Notes under the pieces: generated by a model | Databases searched by the model: none | Told to the model about the DNA's origin: nothing | The model's input: the letters and a program-made list of their open reading frames with translations, nothing else | Part shown: piece after piece, positions 1 through 7,020 of the stretch | Position numbering within the stretch: the first letter of the stretch is position 1 | Layout: each line of letters begins with the position of its first letter | Position numbers and translations under genes: made by a program | Source of the DNA: DAOTWP01 sp034435675 | GTDB lineage: Bacteria; Chloroflexota; Anaerolineae; Aggregatilineales; Phototrophicaceae | Length of the DNA stretch: 25,977 nucleotides | NCBI GenBank assembly: GCA_034435675.1 | Contig: DAOTWP010000040.1 | Location: 1-25,977 of the forward strand | Direction: 5' to 3'

Positions 1-63
1 CCTGCCCCCCGCCCCCGCCGCGCGGAAAACGACCTGTGGCTGCACGAGGCGCTTTCAGCGTAA
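1..63 (+). CDS. C-terminal tail of an unidentified protein (partial)
   Basis: Reading from base 1 in frame gives 20 residues, PAPRPRRAENDLWLHEALSA, ending in TAA at 61-63. The amphipathic, charged end looks like a real protein C-terminus, and a strong stem-loop with a T-rich tail follows 28 bases later on the same strand, as expected after a + strand gene. Nothing can be said about the function because the rest lies outside the window. The call is tentative: a 20-codon open frame at an edge can arise by chance in GC-rich DNA. Confidence 0.4.
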   Translation, partial: PAPRPRRAENDLWLHEALSA

Positions 64-91
64 TCGTTCTATTCATTCATGCATAACCTGG

Positions 92-135
92 CAGGGGTAC
101 ATCGGACAGTACGGCGTACCCCTGTTTATTTTTTG
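92..135 (+). terminator. Rho-independent terminator, possibly bidirectional
   Basis: The arms CAGGGGTAC (92-100) and GTACCCCTG (116-124) are perfect inverted repeats of 9 bases with a 15-base loop. They are followed on the + strand by TTTATTTTTT. The hairpin lies between the ends of two convergent genes, so it would stop the + strand gene that ends at 63. It may also serve the minus strand hydrolase gene ending at 145, but on that strand there is no T tract as good. Confidence 0.75.
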
Positions 136-144
136 CCGTGTGGA

Positions 145-1020
145 CTACGCGGGTGCGAAATGCGCTGCCAGCAGGGCATTCACACGCGGCGCTTCCTCAT
201 GCTGCACCCAGTGGGTCGCCTCGCGGATCAGTTCCAGCCGCACAGCATCGCACTGCGCGGCGCTCATCTGCGCCAGGTACTGCCCCAGAAACGGATCACG
301 CGCGCCCCAGATAATCAGCGTGGGCACGGTGCAGCGCGCGTCTGCCGGAATATGCAGCGGCTGCTGCACCGCAGCACGATACCAGTTGATCATCGAGCGC
401 ATCGCCCCCGGTTTGAGCCACGCCTGGCGGTAGAATTCGGCATCGCGGTCCGCAAATGCACCTTTGCGACTGGTGCTTTTTAGTACGCGCAGCAGCAGCT
501 CGCCGTCTGCGAAAGTCATCTGAAATTCGGGCAGCATGGGCATCTGGAATGAGATCGCATACCAGCTTTTGAGCCACTGCTGCGGGTACTTGCGCAGGGC
601 ATCCCGGAAGGCGGCAGGGTGCGGCACATTCATGATGCACAGTTTGTACAGGCGCTCCGGGTAATGCAGCGCGACCCACCATGCCACCGCCGCGCCCCAG
701 TCATGCCCGGCAAGATAGACCCTGTCGCTGCCTGTGGCGTCAATCAAGCCGATGATGTCGTTTGCCAGTTCGTTCAGGTTGTAGGCGGGGATGCCGGCAG
801 GCTTATCGCTGAGGTTATAGCCGCGCTGGTCGGGCATCCATACCCGGTAGCCCTGCTGCGCCAGAAAAGCGACCTGGTTACGCCAGCCGTACCAGAATTC
901 GGGAAATCCATGCAGCAGGATGACCGGCGGACCGCTGGCAGGACCCGCCTGTGCCACATGCAGTGTGATGCCGTTCGTCCTGATAAAGGTGAAGTCGATA
1001 TTGACCCCGTCGAGAATCAT
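145..1020 (-). CDS. alpha/beta hydrolase, epoxide hydrolase-like
   Basis: This is a 291-residue soluble enzyme of the alpha/beta hydrolase fold, likely opening epoxides (or hydrolysing a related small substrate) through a covalent ester intermediate. Visible motifs are the oxyanion-hole HGFP at residues 37-40, the nucleophile elbow GHDWG at 105-109 with Asp107 as nucleophile, the acid Asp242 in GARDPF, and the base His270 in THW. The cap region holds SWY (152-154) and NWY (212-214), whose tyrosines fit the epoxide-activating pair of epoxide hydrolases. Haloalkane dehalogenases share HDWG, so that activity cannot be excluded. The length is normal. It starts at ATG 1018-1020, 83 bases downstream of the DUF4037 gene on the same strand, and may be read with it. 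Confidence 0.85.
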   Translation of the reverse strand: MILDGVNIDFTFIRTNGITLHVAQAGPASGPPVILLHGFPEFWYGWRNQVAFLAQQGYRVWMPDQRGYNLSDKPAGIPAYNLNELANDIIGLIDATGSDRVYLAGHDWGAAVAWWVALHYPERLYKLCIMNVPHPAAFRDALRKYPQQWLKSWYAISFQMPMLPEFQMTFADGELLLRVLKSTSRKGAFADRDAEFYRQAWLKPGAMRSMINWYRAAVQQPLHIPADARCTVPTLIIWGARDPFLGQYLAQMSAAQCDAVRLELIREATHWVQHEEAPRVNALLAAHFAPA

Positions 1021-1103
1021 TGTGGCAGTGCCTCAGCTTATTTGTGCAGGAATGCACAATTTTACCGCTGGCGGGCAGGGGGAACAAGCAGCGCAAGCCG
1101 GAA

Positions 1104-2216
1104 TCAGTCGTACAGCGCAATGGCACGCCGGAACAGTGCCGGGTGTTCGCGCAGGGGGGTGCTGTCGCTGAACTGATCCACCGCGCCGACCAGTGGGGCT
1201 GCTGCCAGCACACGCAGGCGGTCATCGGCAATTTGCCGCCGCAGGGCGTCGACGTAGTCATCGCTGTTGAGTACCTTGAACGGGCGCTCATGAAAATCGG
1301 CAATCAGCACCGGCAGCGGCGCAGTGAGTTCGCAGGCGTTGTGCAGCGCTGCGACCTGACGGTACGCTTCGACCAGATGCGCCTCGCGCGTGTGCCAGTC
1401 CTGCGCCCGCAGCACGCCTTGCAGCGCTGGTTGCAGCGCCGCGCTGCATTGCAGCCGGGTGAACGCCGTGCCGAACCAATTGGCATACGGCGCGTACTGC
1501 TGCTCGTACAAAAAGCAGAGCAGCATCAGGTCGCGCACCAGCCGCGCCGCGATCAGGCTTGAGCCGATTTCATCGCCCAGATCACCGCTTCTGCCCACAA
1601 ACGGCGCTTCTTCGCTGATGCGCGCCCAACCGCACGCCAGCAGATACAGTCGCACATCGCGCGGGTAAACCCGCAGCCGTGCCTGCATGTCGGGGACTGC
1701 GCCCAACCCGGCGTGATAGACTGCGCCTGTGGTCAGTGTGCGCAGCTTTTGCTGTGGGAAGGTGAGCCAATCAAGCGGTGTGAGTGCCGTCGTGCAGTCC
1801 CAGCCCAGGATGTGCTGCACTTCGCGGCGCACGGTGGACACATAAACGCGGTGTTCTACCGGACCGCTGCTGCTGCTGCGGAAGCGCAGCACGCCCGGTT
1901 CGCCGGGGACTTCCTCGAAGCTGGTCGGGTAGCCGCGAAAGCTGTGCGGCAGTTTGTGACGCAGGTCTTCGTACAGCACCTCGGCATAGCGGGGGTAATC
2001 GTCTTCGCTGACATACAAAGTTACACGCGGTCCCCAGTGATGATCGCGTGATATGGCGGTGTCGAAGCCCAGCACCTCACTGCCGGAGCCGATCAGCGCC
2101 GCATCATAGCGCAGGGTGGGGTAATCCCGGTCCAGCAGCGGTTTGACGACCTCCTCAAAGAACAGGCGTGCGAGTTCCAGTCCGGGCATGAAATCGGGTA
2201 AATTTTCTGGTGGCAT
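1104..2216 (-). CDS. DUF4037 protein, nucleotidyltransferase-like
   Basis: A 370-residue cytoplasmic protein. The N-terminal part has GSGSEVLGFDT (43-53) followed by RDHHWGPR (57-64), the pattern of the nucleotidyltransferase fold in DUF4037-type proteins (a GS motif followed by acidic residues). A middle part with QKLRTLTTGAVYHAG and a helical C-terminus also fit that family. The substrate is not known. These proteins resemble antibiotic adenylyl- or nucleotidyltransferases in fold, but nothing here shows such an activity. The gene begins 2 bases after the stop codon of the histidine phosphatase, so the two are almost certainly cotranscribed and translationally coupled. Confidence 0.75.
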   Translation of the reverse strand: MPPENLPDFMPGLELARLFFEEVVKPLLDRDYPTLRYDAALIGSGSEVLGFDTAISRDHHWGPRVTLYVSEDDYPRYAEVLYEDLRHKLPHSFRGYPTSFEEVPGEPGVLRFRSSSSGPVEHRVYVSTVRREVQHILGWDCTTALTPLDWLTFPQQKLRTLTTGAVYHAGLGAVPDMQARLRVYPRDVRLYLLACGWARISEEAPFVGRSGDLGDEIGSSLIAARLVRDLMLLCFLYEQQYAPYANWFGTAFTRLQCSAALQPALQGVLRAQDWHTREAHLVEAYRQVAALHNACELTAPLPVLIADFHERPFKVLNSDDYVDALRRQIADDRLRVLAAAPLVGAVDQFSDSTPLREHPALFRRAIALYD

Positions 2217-2218
2217 GA

Positions 2219-2806
2219 CTACGTCTCGTTCGCTGGCGGAGTGAGGTGTTCAACCAGCCGCAGCAGACGGTAGCCGGGCAGCCCCAGCACGGCGAAGGCA
2301 GGCAGCCCCAGCGCGCGCCACAGGGCGTAAGCGTCCATCCCGGTTTTGCGGGCGATGAACAGTGACATGGCGGTGCCGTGTGTGACGATCACCACGGGTT
2401 GGTAATTGTAGGCGCTGACGACGCTGTCCACCGCGCGTGAAAAACGACGGTAGACTTCATCGGCACTCTCGTCGCCAAACACCACCCGTGCCGGTTTGCC
2501 GAAAAAGCGCGCGACCCGGTCTTCAAACTCCACTGCCTGCTCAAAATAGCCGACAGCATCGCGCCGGTGTTCGTGCAGGTCGGGTGCGCTGCGGCAGGGG
2601 GCTTTCAGCCGTTCTGCGATCAACTGACCGGTTTCGATGGCTTTTGGCTCCGTGCTGGTGATGATTGCCGTTGGGCGCAGGGGAAATAAGTGTTCTGCCA
2701 GCGCTGCGCAGCTTGCCCGCCCCGCTGCCGACAACCGCCATGCGCTTGCCGGCAGGGCAGGCGTGACCTGCGGCGCGGCGTGGCGCACCAGAATAAGGTT
2801 GGACAT
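2219..2806 (-). CDS. Histidine phosphatase family protein
   Basis: A 195-residue protein of the phosphoglycerate-mutase-like superfamily, which removes phosphate through a phosphohistidine. The N-terminal LVRHA (6-10) supplies Arg8 and the nucleophile His9, and VIVTHGTAM supplies the second His143; Glu79 in HEH is a candidate acid. The usual Arg after the STEP stretch is replaced by Lys55, so the substrate pocket may differ. An open frame continues upstream to 2962, but the conserved beta-strand before RHA begins only at this ATG (2804-2806), so I chose the shorter form; no clear ribosome site decides it. The stop lies 2 bases before the DUF4037 start. The substrate (sugar phosphate, nucleotide or other) is unknown. 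Confidence 0.8.
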   Translation of the reverse strand: MSNLILVRHAAPQVTPALPASAWRLSAAGRASCAALAEHLFPLRPTAIITSTEPKAIETGQLIAERLKAPCRSAPDLHEHRRDAVGYFEQAVEFEDRVARFFGKPARVVFGDESADEVYRRFSRAVDSVVSAYNYQPVVIVTHGTAMSLFIARKTGMDAYALWRALGLPAFAVLGLPGYRLLRLVEHLTPPANET

Positions 2807-2831
2807 CGCCTGTTGATCCCGAATTAAATTT

Positions 2832-2863
2832 TTGAACAAGGTGTTCAATCTATCGTGACGATA
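2832..2863 (-). promoter_or_regulatory. Palindromic operator-like sites upstream of the phosphatase
   Basis: TTGAACA-N3-TGTTCAA (2832-2848) is a perfect 7-base inverted repeat with a 3-base spacer. TATCG-N3-CGATA (2851-2863) is a second one directly beside it. They begin 26 bases upstream of the chosen phosphatase start, where a dimeric regulator could block or aid transcription. No convincing -35/-10 pair was found on the minus strand. An alternative is a hairpin in the leader RNA. Confidence 0.4.
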
Positions 2864-3171
2864 CATCTCCATTGTGGCGCAGCGCAGAAAAATCGGCAAG
2901 AGGAAATGTGAAAATCGTAAAGAAGGCTGTCGGCTGCTGTAGAATTTTCGACTCCGGATCAAACGAATGTCCGAACAAGGGGGTTATGCAATTCAAAAAT
3001 TTAATCGAATAACGTTTTTCGCAGGGTTGAAGCATGCCTTCAGCCTACCGGTAACCCGGTTGTTTTCTTAAAGCGCGTAGCCCCTTGTCCGCAGGCTTAG
3101 CAGCGAAACTCGTGTGTTTGATGGTTACAACCGCATCAGTCAAGTCGTCCCGTACAGGGACTCCCGTCGTG
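2864..3171. other. Intergenic stretch, AT-richer than surroundings
   Basis: About 300 bases between the FemAB gene end (3172) and the phosphatase leader, with no supported gene. Two short inverted repeats are visible: TGAAG/CTTCA (3028-3042) and ACCGG/CCGGT (3047-3060). Neither has a T-rich tail on the minus strand that would make it a convincing terminator. The promoter for the phosphatase group is probably here or just downstream but could not be defined. Confidence 0.4.
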
Positions 3172-4296
3172 TCAGTCCGTTGTCTCGCCGGGCGTGACCG
3201 TGCCGTTTCCCAGACGGCGCCGCATCCAGCGCCGTATCTGCGGCATCAGCCCGGTGTAAAGCGTATACAGCGGGGGGTAGGGTGCGTAATCCCATGCGCC
3301 AATGTGCCGCGTGACCGTGCCGCGAAAGCCGCGCTTGAATTCGTAGACGCCCCACAACCGGTCGCTTTCGTCAAACACATCCGGCGCGCCCCACATGTCA
3401 TAAGTGCTGTAACCCTGCGCTTTCGCCCAGCGGATTGCCGCCCATTGCAGCGCATAGTTGGGCATTTTGTCGCGTCCCTCGTTGGACGATGCCCCGTAGA
3501 AATACCAGCATTTGCGCCCGACGTGGAACAGGATCACATGCGCCAGCGGTTCGCCGTCCGCCTCAGCGAGCAGCGCGTGCGCCAGCCCTGCCTGCATGAA
3601 ATCGCGCCATGCCTGTTCGTAGTACTCCGGCGGGCGGATCAGAAAACCATCGCGTTCACCAGTGGTGCGGTACAGCGCATAAAGCGTGGGCAGGTCGTCC
3701 AGCGCAGCGGCGCGCACGGTGACGCCTTTTTTCTCTGCGTTGCGCACCTTGCGGCGGGTATTCTGGCTCATTGCCGCCAGCAGGTCATCTTCGCTCTGGG
3801 TCAGGTCGAGCGTGATTGTGTTGCGAAACTGCACCTGATCGGCAGACTCGCGCCAGCGGCGGGCGCGCAGGGCTGCCAGCAGCGCTGTTCCGGTGCTGTC
3901 TGGGGTGTCGTCCGGCTCGCCTGGCACACCTGTCGCGGCGATCACGTCAGGGTCTATCTTGAGCCACAGGGCAAACTGTGAACGGGCGAAGCGCTGCAAA
4001 TGATCCAGCACGGCTCCTGCCAGTGCCGCATCGTCATAGGGCAGCGCGGGTCCTTTGGGCACGTAGACCACGCTTAACGGACCCACGCGGCGCACCCCAG
4101 CAGACGCCAGCGCCACCACGCTGTGCCCCTGCTTATAGGCGAAGCGGTAGGGCTGCCAGCCGGTGGTCACGCGCTTGAATTCGCCCCATTCCCAGGTTTG
4201 CAGCACGTGGGCATAGGGCAGCGTACGCAGGGCGTTGTTCCACTGGTCACGGTCGGTGATGTGCTGGACAGTAATGCTGGTGCTGCTCGTCGTCAT
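3172..4296 (-). CDS. FemAB-type peptidyltransferase (copy 1)
   Basis: A 374-residue protein of the FemA/FemB/FemX family. These enzymes sit on the cytoplasmic face of the membrane and use aminoacyl-tRNA to add amino acids to the side chain of the peptidoglycan precursor. Hallmarks are HVLQTWEWGEFK near the N-terminus, a first and a second GNAT-like half, NTRRKVRNAEKKGV in the centre, and the C-terminal run KCWYFYGASSNE, YDMWGAPD and LWGVYEFKRGFRG. The frame is open upstream to 4401, but that would overlap the GH127 gene. ATG 4294-4296 lies 8 bases after the GH127 stop and precedes the conserved region, so I used it. It is the downstream gene of a two-gene unit with GH127. The amino acid added cannot be told from sequence. 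Confidence 0.85.
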   Translation of the reverse strand: MTTSSTSITVQHITDRDQWNNALRTLPYAHVLQTWEWGEFKRVTTGWQPYRFAYKQGHSVVALASAGVRRVGPLSVVYVPKGPALPYDDAALAGAVLDHLQRFARSQFALWLKIDPDVIAATGVPGEPDDTPDSTGTALLAALRARRWRESADQVQFRNTITLDLTQSEDDLLAAMSQNTRRKVRNAEKKGVTVRAAALDDLPTLYALYRTTGERDGFLIRPPEYYEQAWRDFMQAGLAHALLAEADGEPLAHVILFHVGRKCWYFYGASSNEGRDKMPNYALQWAAIRWAKAQGYSTYDMWGAPDVFDESDRLWGVYEFKRGFRGTVTRHIGAWDYAPYPPLYTLYTGLMPQIRRWMRRRLGNGTVTPGETTD

Positions 4297-4304
4297 GGCT
4301 GTGC

Positions 4305-6179
4305 CTACCACATGCGCAGCCAGATGCGCATCGGGGATAGTTCGCGGTTGCCCCACGCATAATACGGGATTGCTGTAAAGGGCATGTGCGGCGCTGCCCA
4401 CAACGGAGCGCTGGGCGTATACAGGGCTGCGTCTGCTGCTGGCATGGGCACGGTTTTTGCGCTGCCCACCAGCAGTGTGACGCCGTTAAGCAGGTCACTG
4501 TGTCGCGTTTGCGGCGCGTCGCTGCACGCAATTACCAGCGTGTCCAGCGGCGCATCGTGGTCGAGCTGTTCCACACAGTAGACCAGCGGTCCGCGCATCA
4601 GTGCTGCCCGCCCCCGATTCGCCGTTACGCCGGCGTGTGCGGTGATTAACTGTGGTGGCATGGGCAGTTCAAGGCACACTGTGTCGCCGGTCTGCCAGTC
4701 GCGCCGCAGTGCCAGATAGCCGTTCCCGTCCTGAATAGCCGGCATCGCCTGTCCATTGATCGTCAGCCCTATGTCCGCCGCTAGGCACCAACCGGGCACA
4801 CGCAGAAACAGACTGAATTCCCCGGTGCTCTCCATCATCAGCGTGACAGTACCATCCCAGGGGTAATCTGTTACCTGACTCAGCCGTACCTGCTGCCCGC
4901 CGGGCAGCGCCAGCGCGGCGGTGCTGCTGGCGTAGTGGTGGATCCAGATGCCCGCGTCCGATGTACTGTAGAGCAGTGCGGGCAGCATGGCGAACAGCCG
5001 CACAATGTTTGTCGGGCAGCAGGCAGTCTGGTACCACGCCTGCCGCTGGTGGCTGCCGTCACTGGCAAGCGGATTGGTGTAGCAGTAGTGGGTTCCATCC
5101 AGCGCGACACCCGCCAGAAACCCGTTGTACAGCGTGCGCTCGAGCAGGTCAGCATAGCGGCTTGTGCCCGTGATGTGCTGCATGCGCCAGTTCCACAGGA
5201 TGCTGGCAATCGCTGCGCATGTTTCGGCATAGGCGTCGGCGTTGGGCAAGTCATAGTCCGCGCCGAATGCCTCGCCTTCGCGCACAGACCCCACACCCCC
5301 GGTAAGGTACATACGCTTGCCGGTCATGTCCTGCCACAGCCGCTCCAGGGCTGCCAGCAGAGTCGCATCGCCCGTTTCGGTATAGATATCTGCCGCGCCT
5401 GCGCACAGATAGAGCATGCGCACGGCGTGCCCTGCCATCTGTGTCAGCTCGCGGAACGGAGCGTGATCCTGGAACACTTCTGCGCCGAACAACAGCCCGT
5501 GCCCGCGTGCGTCCAGAAAATACTGCGCCTGCTGGAGATAACGTGCCTCGCCCGTTTCGCGGTACAGTTCCACCAGCGCCATTTCAATTTCGGGATGCCC
5601 GTCTACGCCGGGGGTTCTGCCGGTTTCTGCCGGTCCAAAGGTTGCGCAGATCAGGTCGGCAAAGCGCCGCGCCGTGTTCAACAGGCGGCTGTCGCCCAGC
5701 GCGCGCTGCCATGCGATTGCTGCCTGAATCAAATGCCCGGCGCAGTAGAGTTCGTGCAGCCCGAACAGATTGCTCCAGCGTTCGCCGCTGCGCTCAAAGG
5801 TGAAATACGTGTTCAGATAGCCATCTGCCGCCTGTGCCGCAATAATCGCGTCAATTACAGGAGTCGCCAGCGCCAGCAGCGCCGGGTCGCCGGCAGTACC
5901 CAGCGTCCAGCCGACGGCTTCAAGCCATTTGTAGACATCGGAGTCATTGTAAACCAGCCCTTGAAAATCCCCGCTGCTCTGCCCGGCGGCACGCTGAAAA
6001 TTCGCCAGCCTGCCAGTGCTGACGATCTGTTCGTACTGCGCGAGCAGGGTGACGTGGCGATTTGTGTCCAGCCAGCGCAGCCAGAAACCGCCGGTGATCC
6101 TCACCGCGTTCAAAGGTACGGGATACAGGCGCAGGTGTGCGCCGGGCGTTGGTTGAAGCAGGGGGATGGTATGGGTCAT
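4305..6179 (-). CDS. GH127 family beta-L-arabinofuranosidase-like glycosidase
   Basis: A 624-residue protein of the DUF1680/GH127 fold (alpha/alpha barrel followed by beta-sandwich domains), removing L-arabinofuranose or a related sugar from glycans. No signal peptide is visible, so it likely acts in the cytoplasm. The family's zinc-thiolate catalytic site is intact: the ETC motif gives Glu319 and Cys321, and the CCPTN motif gives Cys387 and Cys388, matching the Glu/Cys set known for HypBA1, where the last Cys is the nucleophile. RITGGFWLRW near the N-terminus and GGVGSVREGEAF also fit. I chose ATG 6177-6179, which opens with the family's usual N-terminus and follows an AAGGA about 12 bases upstream, over an ATG 14 codons earlier. 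A TATAAT lies upstream; the FemAB gene follows at once. Confidence 0.9.
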   Translation of the reverse strand: MTHTIPLLQPTPGAHLRLYPVPLNAVRITGGFWLRWLDTNRHVTLLAQYEQIVSTGRLANFQRAAGQSSGDFQGLVYNDSDVYKWLEAVGWTLGTAGDPALLALATPVIDAIIAAQAADGYLNTYFTFERSGERWSNLFGLHELYCAGHLIQAAIAWQRALGDSRLLNTARRFADLICATFGPAETGRTPGVDGHPEIEMALVELYRETGEARYLQQAQYFLDARGHGLLFGAEVFQDHAPFRELTQMAGHAVRMLYLCAGAADIYTETGDATLLAALERLWQDMTGKRMYLTGGVGSVREGEAFGADYDLPNADAYAETCAAIASILWNWRMQHITGTSRYADLLERTLYNGFLAGVALDGTHYCYTNPLASDGSHQRQAWYQTACCPTNIVRLFAMLPALLYSTSDAGIWIHHYASSTAALALPGGQQVRLSQVTDYPWDGTVTLMMESTGEFSLFLRVPGWCLAADIGLTINGQAMPAIQDGNGYLALRRDWQTGDTVCLELPMPPQLITAHAGVTANRGRAALMRGPLVYCVEQLDHDAPLDTLVIACSDAPQTRHSDLLNGVTLLVGSAKTVPMPAADAALYTPSAPLWAAPHMPFTAIPYYAWGNRELSPMRIWLRMW

Positions 6180-6232
6180 CGGGTAGTATGGTCCTTCCAG
6201 TGGGCAGCGGCAGCAAGGCAATGCCGGTGCCG

Positions 6233-6263
6233 ATTATACCCTATGGACGAGACCTAGATGGAA
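6233..6263 (-). promoter_or_regulatory. Candidate promoter for GH127 and FemAB copy 1
   Basis: On the minus strand a perfect TATAAT is read from 6238 to 6233, preceded by GGG, with a weak TTCCAT (6263-6258) 19 bases upstream. The -10 lies about 54 bases before the GH127 start codon. The -35 is poor, so the call rests mostly on the -10. Confidence 0.5.
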
Positions 6264-6307
6264 CTAGTAGTCCGACAAGATGAGCATGACACCCGATGCC
6301 TTCGCCT

Positions 6308-6447
6308 AGCCCTCACCCCCAACCCCTCTCCCGACCGTGCCTTCGGCACTTAGGAGAGGGGAGAAAGCCAATTGCCGGGGATTTTCCCTCCCCCTCGCCC
6401 ACCCGCGCAGCGGCGTTCGGGAGAGGGGGACTGAGGGGGTGAGGGCT
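6308..6447. repeat. 140-base nested inverted-repeat element (MITE-like)
   Basis: The ends AGCCCTCACCCCC (6308-6320) and GGGGGTGAGGGCT (6435-6447) are perfect 13-base inverted repeats. Inside are CCCCTCTCC (6323-6331) with GGAGAGGGG (6353-6361), a small GTGCC/GGCAC hairpin between them, and a second pair of C-rich and G-rich arms (about 6387-6398 and 6419-6430). There is no coding potential. The structure suits a small non-autonomous mobile or repetitive palindromic element; similar C-rich palindromes recur between genes in several GC-rich genomes. No obvious target-site duplication flanks it. Confidence 0.65.
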
Positions 6448-6483
6448 GTACCTGAGCAGTCAACTTAACCTTGTTGGTGTACT

Positions 6484-6578
6484 TAAGTACAACCACAGAA
6501 ATCTCGCGGGATTATTTTCCGTAGGGGCAGGCCTGAGACCTGCCCCTACATCCGACATTTTCAATTTGGTTGTACTTA
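6484..6578. repeat. 95-base inverted-repeat element with internal hairpin
   Basis: Outer arms TAAGTACAACCA (6484-6495) and TGGTTGTACTTA (6567-6578) are perfect 12-base inverted repeats. They enclose a perfect 11-base stem GTAGGGGCAGG (6521-6531) / CCTGCCCCTAC (6539-6549) with a 7-base loop. It is distinct from the neighbouring 140-base element. It lies downstream of the tRNA-binding gene and could also terminate or stabilise that transcript, though no T tract follows the inner stem on the minus strand. Confidence 0.6.
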
Positions 6579-6617
6579 GCATCATCAGTCACATCCAGAC
6601 CGGGCACAGACATATCC

Positions 6618-6977
6618 TCACCCCGCGCTGGCGCCGTTGGGCACAGGCGCTTCGGGGATGGCGAGTACGGGCTGAATGCCGTTCGCATAGCCAATATCAA
6701 ACAGCATCCCCTCGGACACTTCGCCCAGCATCTTCTTCGGCTCCAGGTTAACCACAAACAGCGCCTGTTTGCCCACAATCTCCTGCGGGCTGCTGCGTTC
6801 CTGCTTCATGCCCACCAGAATCCTGCGTTTGTGATCGCCAAAATCCACGATTAGGCGCACCAGTTTGTCCGATCCCGGCACATCTTCCACCGCCTCAATC
6901 GTGCCCACGCGGATGTCCAGCTTTTCCAGATCGGCAAAGGCAATCGTTGGCTTGATCGGTTTCGGGGTAAAGCTCAT
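6618..6977 (-). CDS. Stand-alone tRNA-binding domain protein (CsaA / MetRS C-terminal type)
   Basis: A 119-residue protein made of one tRNA-binding OB-fold, as in CsaA, YgjH, Arc1p and the C-terminus of many methionyl-tRNA synthetases. The signature is clear: DIRVGTIEAVEDVPGSDKL, then VDFGDHKRRILVGMK, then FVVNLEPKKMLGEVSEGM. Such proteins bind tRNA as dimers; CsaA has also been called a secretion chaperone. The frame is open up to 7028, but the ATG at 6975-6977 has AGGAG six bases upstream, so I chose it. The gene follows the second FemAB gene by 43 bases on the same strand and is probably cotranscribed. That pairing is notable because FemAB enzymes consume aminoacyl-tRNA. Confidence 0.85.
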   Translation of the reverse strand: MSFTPKPIKPTIAFADLEKLDIRVGTIEAVEDVPGSDKLVRLIVDFGDHKRRILVGMKQERSSPQEIVGKQALFVVNLEPKKMLGEVSEGMLFDIGYANGIQPVLAIPEAPVPNGASAG

Positions 6978-7020
6978 CGTCTGCTCCTGCTCATAGCAGC
7001 TCACCGGCGGCGTCCTGGTA

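Noticed and set aside
145..1020. Hydrolase as a haloalkane dehalogenase
   Set aside because: HDWG is shared, but the SWY and NWY cap tyrosines fit epoxide hydrolases better. Activity remains unproven.
4935..6257. A 440-codon + strand frame over the GH127 gene
   Set aside because: The opposite strand has complete GH127 catalytic motifs; this frame shows no domain.
6521..6549. The 11-base stem as a terminator for the tRNA-binding gene
   Set aside because: No T tract follows on the minus strand, and the stem is nested within outer 12-base repeats, which suits a repeat element better.
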